This document shows, piece after piece, positions 1-8,309 of a stretch of DNA of 59,506 nt. The notes under the pieces are model-generated. The model saw nothing but the letters and a program-made list of their open reading frames with translations. It searched no databases and was not told the origin of the DNA. Both the position numbers and the translations under genes were made by a program. Source of the DNA: Pseudomonadota bacterium. Its GTDB lineage: Bacteria; Pseudomonadota; Gammaproteobacteria; Steroidobacterales; Steroidobacteraceae. Location of the stretch: assembly GCA_023433515.1 (NCBI GenBank), contig JAEZCN010000138.1:1-59506 (forward strand), in the 5' to 3' direction. Numbering within the stretch: position 1 is the first letter of the stretch; the number at the start of each line of letters is the position of its first letter.

Positions 1-87
1 CACCCCTTCGTCGGCGGCGCTTCACTCTCTACCTGCTGTTGAAATGCGCCGTCGGCCCGATCGGTCCCGCGCCAGCCTGAACGGGCC

Positions 88-1221
88 CTAGCTACTCACC
101 AGGATGTCGCGCGTCACCTTGCGGACGTCGTTCGCGCCGGTGAGCGCCAGGCTAACGGCGAGTTCCTTGCGGATGATGTCGAGCGCGAGCGCCACGCCCG
201 CCTCGCCGCGCGCCGCGAGCGCGTACAGGAACGCCTTGCCGATGAGGCAGCCCTTGGCCCCGAGCGCGAGCGCCTTGAGCACGTCCTGCCCGGTCCGCAC
301 GCCGCCGTCGAACAGCACCTCGCAGCGGCCCGCGACCGCGTCGACCACGCCGGGCAGCGCGGAGATCGTCGAACGCGCCCCGTCGAGCTGTCGGCCGCCG
401 TGGTTGGAGACCACGATCGCGTCCGCGCCGTGTTCGCAGGCGAGCCGTGCATCCTCGGGGTCGAGGATGCCCTTGATGATGATCTTGTGGGGCCATTGCT
501 GGCGCAACCATTCGAGATCCTTCCAGGTCACCGTCGGATCGAATTGCTGGGCGATGCGTTCGGCCAGCGTCTTGAGGCCGGCGCCTTCGGTCATGCGGCC
601 CTCGAGATTGCCGAAGGTGCGGCGCTTGCCCATGAGCACCTTGAACGCCCAGGAGGGCTTCGTCGCGATGTCCAGCGCGTTGCGCAGCGTGAGCCGCGGG
701 GGAATCGACAGGCCGTTTTTCGCGTCGCGGCGGCGGACGCCCTGCACCGGCATGTCGACCGTCAGCATGATGGCAGAGCAGTTCGCGGCGCGGGCGCGGT
801 CGAGCAGCTCCACGTTGAAGCTGCGATCGCGCATCAGGTAGACCTGGAACCAGAACGGCTTCTGCACCGCGCCGCGCACGTCCTCGATGGAGCCGATGGA
901 CAACGTGCTCAGGCAGAACGGCACGCCGAACGCCTGCGCGGCGCGCGCGCCCAGCATCTCTCCATTGGCGTGAAAGAGTCCCGTTAGGCCCGTCGGGCCG
1001 ATGCCGAGCGGAATCGACCAGTCCTCGCCCATGATGGTCGTCGCGAGCTGCTGCTTAGAGACGTCGACCATGATTCGCTGGCGCAGCTGGATCGCCCGCA
1101 GGTCGTCGAGATTGCGATTGAACGTGACTTCGTCGTACGAACCGCGGTCGGCGTACTCGAAGATGGCGCGCGGCACGCGTTTGCGCGCGAGCTCACGCAG
1201 GTCGGCAATGCTGTTGATCAT
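88..1221 (-). CDS. lldD: FMN-dependent L-lactate dehydrogenase (alpha-hydroxy acid dehydrogenase)
   Basis: This 377-residue protein belongs to the FMN alpha-hydroxy-acid oxidase family and probably oxidises L-lactate to pyruvate with the respiratory chain as acceptor. The catalytic motif SNHGGRQLD holds the active-site His at about residue 274 and an Arg at 277. K250 lies in IIIKGI, and the FMN phosphate loop DGGVRTGQD is near 304-312. The length is normal for the family. It lies downstream of the rhamnose isomerase and aldolase genes on the same strand, so its likely job is to consume the lactate formed from lactaldehyde. The ATG has no clear ribosome-binding site, because a 42-bp inverted repeat begins 9 bp upstream. 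Another 2-hydroxy acid could be the true substrate. Confidence 0.88.
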   Translation of the reverse strand: MINSIADLRELARKRVPRAIFEYADRGSYDEVTFNRNLDDLRAIQLRQRIMVDVSKQQLATTIMGEDWSIPLGIGPTGLTGLFHANGEMLGARAAQAFGVPFCLSTLSIGSIEDVRGAVQKPFWFQVYLMRDRSFNVELLDRARAANCSAIMLTVDMPVQGVRRRDAKNGLSIPPRLTLRNALDIATKPSWAFKVLMGKRRTFGNLEGRMTEGAGLKTLAERIAQQFDPTVTWKDLEWLRQQWPHKIIIKGILDPEDARLACEHGADAIVVSNHGGRQLDGARSTISALPGVVDAVAGRCEVLFDGGVRTGQDVLKALALGAKGCLIGKAFLYALAARGEAGVALALDIIRKELAVSLALTGANDVRKVTRDILVSS

Positions 1222-1229
1222 AAAGAAGT

Positions 1230-1344
1230 ATGGGGGCAGCCCCCCTTTCCTAGCAAAAGGGGTCAGTCCTCACTTAGTTTGGAAACCAGCTCAACCTGCA
1301 GGGAGGACTGACCCCTTTTGCTAGGAAAGGGGGGCTGCCCCCAT
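1230..1344. repeat. Perfect 42-bp inverted repeat with 31-bp loop
   Basis: The arms at 1230-1271 and 1303-1344 are exact reverse complements, and each contains a smaller ggggg-cag-ccccc hairpin. The element fills the gap between lldD and the isomerase stop codon, ending 2 bp from that stop. It contains no ORF. It looks like a REP/MITE-type palindromic element, and transcribed it would form a very strong hairpin within the minus-strand operon. Confidence 0.9.
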
Positions 1345-1346
1345 TC

Positions 1347-2651
1347 TCAAACGATACCGCCGCCGAGACTTTGTTTGCCCGGGCGTGCCTGCGCGCAATG
1401 AGTGCGGTAGCCGCTCTTGCGATACGCGCCGACCGGATCGATCGCGCCGCCGCTCGCGGCGCGCGCCTGGGCGAGGATGGGTGTGACGTCCGTGGTGAAG
1501 CCGCGCTTGAGCGTCTGCGCCGCCATCAGCACATCGTTCGCCATGCGGTATTCGTGCAGCGCCTTGCGGTCCACGATCAGCGCCTGCGCGTAGGCGCGCT
1601 GCAGCTCGATCGCGCTGGTCATGAGGCTTTCGATCGGATCCGTCACGTTGTGCGACTGGTCGAGCATGTGCGCGGGGCGGAAGTCGGGCGCCTTGGCGAG
1701 CTCGGCCTCGACCAGCTCGTTGAACACCAGGAACAGCCGGAACGGATCGATCGACCCCGCGTCGAGATCGTCGTCGCCGTATTTCGAATCGTTGAAGTGG
1801 AATCCGCCGAGCCGCTGCGCGTGCACGAGCCGCGCGACGATCATCTCGATGTTCACGTTGGGCGCGTGGTGCCCGAGGTCGACGAGGCAGAACGCCTTGG
1901 GACCCAGCGCCTGCGCCGCCATCAGCGACGATCCCCAGTCCTGGATGACCGTGGCGTAGAACGCCGGCTCGTACATCTTGTGCTCGATGAACATCCGCCA
2001 GTCATCGGGCAGCGCTTTGTAGATGGACGCGGTCGATTCGAGGTAATGCTCGAAAGCGCGGCCGAGATGCGACTGGCCCGGGAAATTCGCGCCGTCGCCG
2101 ATCCACACCGTGAGCGCCTTCGAGCCCAGCGCCTTGCCGGCGTCGATGCAGTCGATGTTGTGCGCCACGGCCTGCGCGCGCACGGCCGGATCGGTGTGCG
2201 TGAGGCTGCCGTACTTGTACGACAGCGGCTGGCCGACCTGGTCCTGGAAGGTGTTCGAATTCATCGCGTCGAAGCCGAGCCCGAGCGCGGCGCCGTGTTC
2301 GCGCAGCGCGCGGAAGTCGTCGGTCTTGTCCCAGGGAATGTGCAGCGACACCGTGGGCGTCGCGCGCGTCAGCTTGAAGATGACGCCGCAGTCCTCGAGC
2401 TTCTCGAACACGTTGCGCGGTTCGCCGGGTCCTGGGAATCGGCCGAAGCGTGTGCCGCCGGTGCCGACGCCCCAGGACGGGATCGCCACCTTGAAGTCCG
2501 CCACCGCCTTCGTGATCGCCTCGATGTCGACACCGCGCCGCGCGAGCTGCGCGCCGAGATTCGCATAGTCTGCCGCGAGATCGGCGGCCAGCGGCTGGTT
2601 GGCCGAGGCGATGAAGTTCGCATCGCGCGGATCGGCGAAAGCTGAAGACAT
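1347..2651 (-). CDS. rhaI: L-rhamnose isomerase (RhaI-type)
   Basis: The 434-residue product should convert L-rhamnose to L-rhamnulose in the cytoplasm. It resembles the Pseudomonas/Rhizobium type of rhamnose isomerase, a xylose-isomerase-like TIM barrel, more than E. coli RhaA. Candidate metal ligands are E223 (FIEHKMYEP), D258 and H261/H262 (VDLGHHAP) and D288 (HFNDSKYGDDDLDAGS). The ATG at 2651 is followed by an MSSAFAD N-terminus. The gene lies 43 bp downstream of the bifunctional aldolase gene on the same strand, so the two are probably co-transcribed. The adjacent aldolase and the sugar ABC transporter across the divergent promoter support the substrate assignment. Confidence 0.9.
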   Translation of the reverse strand: MSSAFADPRDANFIASANQPLAADLAADYANLGAQLARRGVDIEAITKAVADFKVAIPSWGVGTGGTRFGRFPGPGEPRNVFEKLEDCGVIFKLTRATPTVSLHIPWDKTDDFRALREHGAALGLGFDAMNSNTFQDQVGQPLSYKYGSLTHTDPAVRAQAVAHNIDCIDAGKALGSKALTVWIGDGANFPGQSHLGRAFEHYLESTASIYKALPDDWRMFIEHKMYEPAFYATVIQDWGSSLMAAQALGPKAFCLVDLGHHAPNVNIEMIVARLVHAQRLGGFHFNDSKYGDDDLDAGSIDPFRLFLVFNELVEAELAKAPDFRPAHMLDQSHNVTDPIESLMTSAIELQRAYAQALIVDRKALHEYRMANDVLMAAQTLKRGFTTDVTPILAQARAASGGAIDPVGAYRKSGYRTHCAQARPGKQSLGGGIV

Positions 2652-2694
2652 GACTCCCCCGAAGAAATTGCGCGCCCCTTAGGGCGCGACAAGA

Positions 2695-4830
2695 TTAACG
2701 CGTGAAAGCCTGGGCGTTGCCGGCGTCGACGTTCACGATGTTGCCCGTGGATTTCGCCGCGCGTTCCGAGGCGAAGAACGCCACGGCCTCGGCCACGTCC
2801 TCCGGATACACGCTGCGCTTGAGCAGGCTGCGCTCGCGGTACACGGACTCGAGATTGTCGACGCTGGTCTTGTTCTGTGCGGCGCGCTGCTGCGCCCATT
2901 CGCCCTGCCAGATGCGCGAGCCGCGCAATACCGCATCCGGGTTCACCACGTTCACGCGGATGCCGAACGCCGCACCTTCGAGTGCGAGACAGCGTGCCAG
3001 GTGCAACTCGGCGGCCTTGGCCGTGCAGTAGGCCGCGGCGCCGGGCGAGGCCGCGAGCGCGTTCTTCGAACCGATGAACACGATCGAGCCGCCGATGCCC
3101 TGCGACTTGAAGAGCTGGAAGGCCTGCCGCGCGACCAGGAAGTAGCCCGTGGACAGGATGTCCATGTTCCGCTGCCAGAGCGCGAGCGTGGTGTCCTCGA
3201 CGGGCGAGGCCGACGCGATGCCGGCGTTCGAAATGCAGATGTCGACGCCGCCGAACTTCCAGGCGCTGTCGCGGAAACCCGCGGCCACCGCGTCTTCGCG
3301 CGTGACGTCGACCCAGGAGCTGGTAATGACGTCGTTGCCGTATTTCTCGCGCAGCTCGGTCTCGGCGGCGCTCAGCGCGTCACGATCGATGTCGCAGAGC
3401 ACGACGCAGGCGCCGTCGTCCATGAGCCGGCGCGCGGTCGCGAGACCGATGCCGCCCGCGCCACCCGTGATCAGCGCCACGCGGCCGGCGAGGGCCTTGG
3501 GCTTGGGCATGCGCTGCAGCTTCGCTTCCTCGAGCAGCCAGTATTCGATGTCGAACGCTTCCTGCTCGGGCAGGCCGCGGTAGGTCGAAACGCTCGCGGC
3601 GCCGCGCATCACGTTGATGGCATTGACGTAGAACTCGCCCGCGATGCGCGCGGTCGACTTGTTGGCCGCGAACGTGATCATGCCGACGCCCGGCACCAGG
3701 TAAACGATCGGGTTCGGATCGCGCATCTTCGGGGAGTCCGCGCGCTTGCAGCGCTCGTAATACCCCGCGTAACGCTCGCGGTAGTTCTCGATCGCCGGCT
3801 TGATGCGCGCGATCAGCGCTTCGACGTTGTCGCGCGCGGGATCGAACGGCAGCACCAGCGGCCAGATCTTCGTGCGCAGGAAATGATCGGGGCAGGATGT
3901 ACCCAGCGCGGCGAGGCCGGCGAGCTTCTCGCCGCCGACGAAATCCAGCACCGTTTCGCTGTCATCGAAGTGTCCAACCTTGAGCGTCGGCTGCAGATCG
4001 CCGAACGCCTTCGAGATCTCGCCACGAATCACCGGCATCACGCGCGCCGCGATCTCGCGGCGGCGATCGATGGCGAGCGCCTGCGTCGTCACCGCGCCGA
4101 ACGGACGCTTGCCGCGACTCTTCTCGGCGAGCCAAGCGTTGGCGCGATTGATGACCGCCAGCGTGTTTTCGTAGCAGTCCTTCGAGGTGTCCGCCCAGGT
4201 GAACAAGCCGTGCGCTTCGAGCACGGCGCCCTTGAGCCTGGGATTTTTCTGCGTGAGCTCGCGCAGCTTGAGGCCGAGCTCGTATCCCGGGCGGATCCAG
4301 GGCAGCCAGCCGATCTCGCCGCCGAAGATTTCCTCGGTGAGCTGCTTCGAATCGGCGGAGGCCGCGATCGCGATCAACGCGTCCGGATGCATGTGATCGA
4401 CGTGTGCCCGATCGATGAGACCGTGCAGAGGCGTGTCGATGCTCGCCGCGCGCGGATTCAGGTTGAACGCGCTATGGGCATACAGCGGCACCATCACGGC
4501 ATCGTTGTCGGTTCCGGGCTCGTAGAATTTCTCGAGCCCGAGGAATTTCTCCATGTAGAGCGTGGAAAAGCCGTCGAGCTTCATCGTGCCGAGATCGCCC
4601 CCCGAACCCTTGACCCAGAGGACCTCGACCTCCTGGCCGGTGAGCGGGTCCTTCTCCTCGAGCTTCGCCGACGTGTTGCCGCCGCCGAAGTTGGTGATGC
4701 GTTTGTCAGAGCCGAGCAAATTCGAGCGATAAAGCAGCAACTCCGGCTGCGAAAGGCGCGCGGCATGGGCGTCATCCCAGCGGTTCTCGATTTCCTGTGA
4801 CGCCGGGGGCGCGACTTTAACCACACTCAT
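2695..4830 (-). CDS. rhaD: Bifunctional rhamnulose-1-phosphate aldolase / short-chain dehydrogenase
   Basis: The 711-residue protein fuses two enzymes. Residues about 20-430 are a class II (zinc) aldolase domain with NFGGGNTSAKL near 47-57, metal-binding H146 and H148 in VDHMHPD, and H207 in EAHG. Residues about 448-705 are a Rossmann short-chain dehydrogenase with TGGAGGIG at 455-462, SNAG near 534 and the catalytic YCTAK (Y601, K605). The aldolase should split L-rhamnulose-1-phosphate into dihydroxyacetone phosphate and L-lactaldehyde, and the dehydrogenase should oxidise the lactaldehyde. I chose the ATG at 4830 because GGAGA lies about 9 bp upstream; the upstream extension to 4878 has no family character. 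This fusion is known in several proteobacteria and Bacillus. Confidence 0.92.
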   Translation of the reverse strand: MSVVKVAPPASQEIENRWDDAHAARLSQPELLLYRSNLLGSDKRITNFGGGNTSAKLEEKDPLTGQEVEVLWVKGSGGDLGTMKLDGFSTLYMEKFLGLEKFYEPGTDNDAVMVPLYAHSAFNLNPRAASIDTPLHGLIDRAHVDHMHPDALIAIAASADSKQLTEEIFGGEIGWLPWIRPGYELGLKLRELTQKNPRLKGAVLEAHGLFTWADTSKDCYENTLAVINRANAWLAEKSRGKRPFGAVTTQALAIDRRREIAARVMPVIRGEISKAFGDLQPTLKVGHFDDSETVLDFVGGEKLAGLAALGTSCPDHFLRTKIWPLVLPFDPARDNVEALIARIKPAIENYRERYAGYYERCKRADSPKMRDPNPIVYLVPGVGMITFAANKSTARIAGEFYVNAINVMRGAASVSTYRGLPEQEAFDIEYWLLEEAKLQRMPKPKALAGRVALITGGAGGIGLATARRLMDDGACVVLCDIDRDALSAAETELREKYGNDVITSSWVDVTREDAVAAGFRDSAWKFGGVDICISNAGIASASPVEDTTLALWQRNMDILSTGYFLVARQAFQLFKSQGIGGSIVFIGSKNALAASPGAAAYCTAKAAELHLARCLALEGAAFGIRVNVVNPDAVLRGSRIWQGEWAQQRAAQNKTSVDNLESVYRERSLLKRSVYPEDVAEAVAFFASERAAKSTGNIVNVDAGNAQAFTR

Positions 4831-4871
4831 CCAATGTCTCCGGTCAGCAGGCGCTAAAGTAGGCGCACAGC

Positions 4872-4888
4872 TCCGCAATCAATGCGGA
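4872..4888. promoter_or_regulatory. Small inverted repeat in the rhaD/deoR intergenic region
   Basis: TCCGCA and TGCGGA flank a 5-bp spacer about 42 bp upstream of the rhaD start. It could be part of an operator or promoter region. No regulator can be assigned from the sequence alone. Confidence 0.3.
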
Positions 4889-4920
4889 AAAGCTGTTTAA
4901 CACACGAAAGCGTCATATAC

Positions 4921-4947
4921 AATCAATCACGTGCATAATCGATCACG
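4921..4947. promoter_or_regulatory. Direct repeats AATCAATCACG / AATCGATCACG, candidate DeoR operator
   Basis: Two near-identical 11-bp words start 16 bp apart (4921 and 4937) just upstream of the DeoR-family gene and within the divergent promoter region. DeoR-family regulators often bind repeated half-sites in their own promoter region. That this regulator binds here is inference. Confidence 0.4.
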
Positions 4948-4968
4948 GTTACGCGGAAAGGTGAGTCC

Positions 4969-5772
4969 ATGCTCGAAAAAGAACGCCACAACCTGATCCT
5001 GAAGCTGGTCGAAGAGCGCTCGATCGTGAGCGTCGGTGATCTTCTCGACCTGCTCGGCGCCTCGGAAGCCACCATCCGCCGCGACATCAACGCGCTCGCC
5101 GAACGCGGCGAAGTGAAGCGCATCCGCGGCGGCGCGGAGGCGGTGCGGCCGCGCCATCAACCTCACCTGGTGGGCATGCCGTTCGCGATGAGCCAGGACA
5201 TCAGCGTGCCGCAGAAGCGCGCGATCGCGCGCGCGGCGGCGGAGCTCATCACGCCGGGCGAGAGCATCATCATCAACGGCGGCACGACGACCTACGCGCT
5301 GGTCGAGTTCCTGCAGGACTCCGATCTCGACATCCTGACCAACTCGTTTCCGATCGCGGCCAAGCTGTTCGCGACGAGCCGCAACCGCATCACGCTGCCG
5401 GGCGGCACGATCTTCCGCGAGCAGAACATCGTCCTCTCGCCGTTCGAGAACGACACGATCGAAAGCTTCTGGGGCAACAAGCTGTTCATCAGCTGCTATG
5501 GCCTCAACCGCTTCGGAATGATGGAAGCCGACCCGCTCATCGTGCAGGCGCAGACCAAGCTGCTGAAGCGCACCGAACACGTCATCGTGATGGCCGACAG
5601 CTCCAAGCTGCGGCGCAAGTCCTCGATGATCGTGGCGGGCCTCGACCGCATCAGCACCATCGTCACGGACGATGGCGCGAAGCCGGAAGAACTCGAGGAA
5701 TTCCAGACCGCGGGCATCAAGGTGATCGTGGCCAAGGTTCAGCCGGAAGACGAAATCGAAAAGAGCGCCTGA
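4969..5772 (+). CDS. DeoR-family transcriptional regulator (putative rhamnose regulator)
   Basis: The 267-residue protein has an N-terminal winged helix-turn-helix (about residues 5-57, with the DeoR signature EATIRRDINALAERG) followed by a DeoR C-terminal sensor domain with NGGTTTYAL near 104-112. These regulators normally sense phosphorylated sugars and repress a neighbouring catabolic operon. A Shine-Dalgarno-like AAAGGTGA precedes the ATG. It is first in the plus-strand transport operon and divergent from rhaD. DeoR-type rhamnose regulators occur in rhizobia, so control of both arms of this locus is a reasonable inference; the effector is unknown. Confidence 0.85.
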   Translation: MLEKERHNLILKLVEERSIVSVGDLLDLLGASEATIRRDINALAERGEVKRIRGGAEAVRPRHQPHLVGMPFAMSQDISVPQKRAIARAAAELITPGESIIINGGTTTYALVEFLQDSDLDILTNSFPIAAKLFATSRNRITLPGGTIFREQNIVLSPFENDTIESFWGNKLFISCYGLNRFGMMEADPLIVQAQTKLLKRTEHVIVMADSSKLRRKSSMIVAGLDRISTIVTDDGAKPEELEEFQTAGIKVIVAKVQPEDEIEKSA

Positions 5773-5795
5773 GCAGTTTCCAGGAAGGGGGGTAC

Positions 5796-6800
5796 TTGAT
5801 CGGGAAAAGACTGTTCGCCGCCGCGCTGTGCGCGGCCGGCTCACTGATGATCGTCGCCGGTTGCGGCAAGAGCGCACCGGATGCGCAGCAGCGCACCCGC
5901 GTGGGACTGGTGGCCAAGTCGCTGGGCAACGGGTTCTTCGATGCCGTCAACAAGGGCGGGCAGGAGGCGGCGCAGGAGCTCGATGTCGAACTCATCTTCA
6001 CGGGTCCCACGACGCCCACCGCGGAAGGCCAGATCGAGGTGCTCAACGCGCTCATCGCTCAGCGCGTCGACGCGATCGCGGTGTCCGCGAACGATCCCGA
6101 TGCGCTCGTGCCGACGCTCAGGCGCGCGCTCGATCGCGGCATCAAGGTGGTCAGTTACGACTCCGCCGTGGCGCAGGCCGGGCGGCTCGTGCACCTCGCT
6201 CCGTCGTCTGATCAGCTCATTGGTGAAACAGTCGTCGCATTGGCGGCCGAATTGTCACCGGAAGGAAAAGGAAAGTTCGCCGTGGTCTCGGCGACTCCGA
6301 CTTCGACGAACCAGAACTCGTGGCTCGCGGAAATGCGAAAGGCTCTGCCGCAACACCCGGGGCTGGAGATGGTCAGCGTCGTCTATGGCGATGACGTCTC
6401 CGACAAGTCGTACCGCGAGACGGTCGCGTTACTCAAGCAGCATCCGGACCTTTCGGTGGTCGTCAGCATCAGCTCGGTGGGCATCGTCGCCGCCGCGCGC
6501 GCGGTGCAGGACCTGGGGCTCGCGGGCAAGGTGAAGGTCACCGGTCTCGGACTGCCATCCGAGCTCGCGGGCTACGTGCGCAGCGGGGTCGTGCCGAAGT
6601 TCGCGATCTGGAATCCCATCGATCTCGGCTACTCGACCACCCAGGTGGCGGCACGGCTGGCCCGCGGCGCGAGTCCGACGGAGCCCGTATCGACCGGTCG
6701 CATGGGTGAGGTCGCGTTCGCCGCCGACGGCGTCGGCGCCATGAGCAAGCCGTTCATCTACGACGCGGGCAACGTGGGCGAATTCGAAAAGGTTTTCTGA
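5796..6800 (+). CDS. rhaS: Sugar ABC transporter substrate-binding lipoprotein (rhamnose)
   Basis: The 334-residue protein starts at a TTG with AGGAAGGGGGG just upstream. A lipoprotein signal ends in a lipobox VAGC (C23), so it is exported and lipid-anchored. The rest is a type-1 periplasmic sugar-binding fold (RbsB/RhaS-like) with SANDPDALVPTL and YDSAV-type ligand loops. It probably captures L-rhamnose for the ATPase and permeases encoded immediately downstream. Rhamnose specificity comes from genomic context, because related proteins bind ribose, autoinducer-2 or other sugars. Confidence 0.85.
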   Translation: MIGKRLFAAALCAAGSLMIVAGCGKSAPDAQQRTRVGLVAKSLGNGFFDAVNKGGQEAAQELDVELIFTGPTTPTAEGQIEVLNALIAQRVDAIAVSANDPDALVPTLRRALDRGIKVVSYDSAVAQAGRLVHLAPSSDQLIGETVVALAAELSPEGKGKFAVVSATPTSTNQNSWLAEMRKALPQHPGLEMVSVVYGDDVSDKSYRETVALLKQHPDLSVVVSISSVGIVAAARAVQDLGLAGKVKVTGLGLPSELAGYVRSGVVPKFAIWNPIDLGYSTTQVAARLARGASPTEPVSTGRMGEVAFAADGVGAMSKPFIYDAGNVGEFEKVF

Positions 6801-6839
6801 AGACGTCGATCCACAACAACCCAGTCTGAAGAACCTCAC

Positions 6840-8309
6840 TTGAGTCCCGCCGAGCCTGCGCCACTGCTGAAGCTCACCGACGTCCGCAAGTCCTTCGGCG
6901 GCGCGCGCGCGCTCGAACGCGCCAGTCTCGAGATCCCTGCCGGCAGCGTGACGGCGCTGCTCGGCGAGAACGGCGCCGGGAAGTCCACGCTCGTGAAGAT
7001 CCTGACCGGTGTGCACCAGCCGGACGCGGGCGAGGTGCGGCTAGACGGCAAGGTGGTCGGGATCGCGAACCCGGAAGCGGCGCGCCGGCTCGGCATCGGC
7101 GTGGTCCACCAGGAATGCCTGGTGTTCGACAACCTGTCCGTCGCCGAGAACCTGTTCATCCACACGCAGCCGATGCGCGGGGGGCGCGTCGACTGGCGTG
7201 CGATGCACGCGCGCGCGGCGCAGGTGCTGCGCGATCTCGACGCGGACTTCGACGCCGCGACGCCCGCGGGCGCCCTCAGCCTCGCGCAGAAACACGTGGT
7301 GCAGATCGCGCGTGCGCTGGTGCACGAATCGCGCGTGCTGATCCTCGACGAGCCGACCGCGTCGCTGTCGCAACGCGAATGCGCGGAGCTGTTCCGGATC
7401 GCGCGGCAACTCAGGTCGGCGGGATGCGCGCTGCTGTTCATCAGTCACAAGTTCGACGAGGTCTTCGACCTGGCGGACCGCTACGCGGTGTTTCGCGATG
7501 GCGTTTCGGTGGCGCAGGGCGATCTGAAAGACGTCAGCCACGACGAACTCATCCGGCTCATGGTCGGCCGGCCGGTCGAGCAGCTCTTTCCCAAGGTCGA
7601 GGCCGGCATCGGCACCGAACTGCTGCGCGTCGAGAGCCTGTCGCGCGCCGGCGAGTTCGCGGACATGTCGTTCTCGCTCAGGCGCGGCGAGATCCTCGGC
7701 ATCTACGGTCTCGTGGGCGCCGGCCGGACAGAGCTCGCGCAGGTATTGTTCGGCGTCGAGCGCGCGGATGCGGGCTCGGTGTGGCTCGCGCCGGAGGCGC
7801 GCGCGGCGGGGCTCGCTCTCGTGCCCGAAGACCGGCAGACGCAGGGCAGCATCCAGCCGTTCTCGATCGCCGCGAACATCGCGCTGCCCAACCTGCGGAC
7901 GCTCGCGCCGCGCGGGCTCGCCAGGTCCCGCGACGAACAGGAGCTCGCGGCGCACTGGATAGGCGCGCTCGACATCAAGGCACAAGGACCGGCGCAGCCC
8001 GTGCAGTCGCTGTCGGGCGGCAATCAGCAGAAGGTCGTGATCGCGAAATGGCTCGCGCGCAGGCCGGCCGTGATGATCCTCGACGAACCGACCAAGGGCA
8101 TCGACGTGGGCGCCAAGGCCGCCGTGCACGCGGTCATGAGCGAATTCGCGCGCGCCGGCAACGCGGTGATCATGGTTTCCTCCGATCTGCCCGAAATCCT
8201 CGGCATGTCGGACCGGGTGCTGGTCATGCGGCGCGGGCGGCTGCGCGGCGAATTCACGCGCGCGGAGGCGACGAGCGAGAAACTGCTGCGTGCGGCGAGC
8301 GACGCATGA
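6840..8309 (+). CDS. rhaT: Sugar ABC transporter tandem ATP-binding protein (rhamnose)
   Basis: The 489-residue protein carries two ATPase domains, as usual for CUT2 carbohydrate importers. The first has a complete Walker A, GENGAGKST (K48), an atypical signature LSLAQK and Walker B LILDEPT. The second has the typical degenerate Walker A GAGRT near residue 293 and a canonical signature LSGGNQQ near 392. It begins with TTG at 6840 and has no strong ribosome-binding site, so the start is uncertain. It overlaps the next gene by ATGA, which indicates translational coupling. With the neighbouring permeases and binding protein it should energise rhamnose uptake. Confidence 0.88.
   Translation: MSPAEPAPLLKLTDVRKSFGGARALERASLEIPAGSVTALLGENGAGKSTLVKILTGVHQPDAGEVRLDGKVVGIANPEAARRLGIGVVHQECLVFDNLSVAENLFIHTQPMRGGRVDWRAMHARAAQVLRDLDADFDAATPAGALSLAQKHVVQIARALVHESRVLILDEPTASLSQRECAELFRIARQLRSAGCALLFISHKFDEVFDLADRYAVFRDGVSVAQGDLKDVSHDELIRLMVGRPVEQLFPKVEAGIGTELLRVESLSRAGEFADMSFSLRRGEILGIYGLVGAGRTELAQVLFGVERADAGSVWLAPEARAAGLALVPEDRQTQGSIQPFSIAANIALPNLRTLAPRGLARSRDEQELAAHWIGALDIKAQGPAQPVQSLSGGNQQKVVIAKWLARRPAVMILDEPTKGIDVGAKAAVHAVMSEFARAGNAVIMVSSDLPEILGMSDRVLVMRRGRLRGEFTRAEATSEKLLRAASDA

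Noticed and set aside
3001..4800. 599-codon plus-strand ORF opposite rhaD
   Set aside because: It is antisense to a clear enzyme and has Arg/Val/Ala-rich composition typical of shadow frames in high-GC DNA.
7707..7760. Second Walker A of the rhamnose ATPase looking inactive (GAGRT)
   Set aside because: The degenerate second site is normal for tandem sugar-importer ATPases, so it is not unusual.
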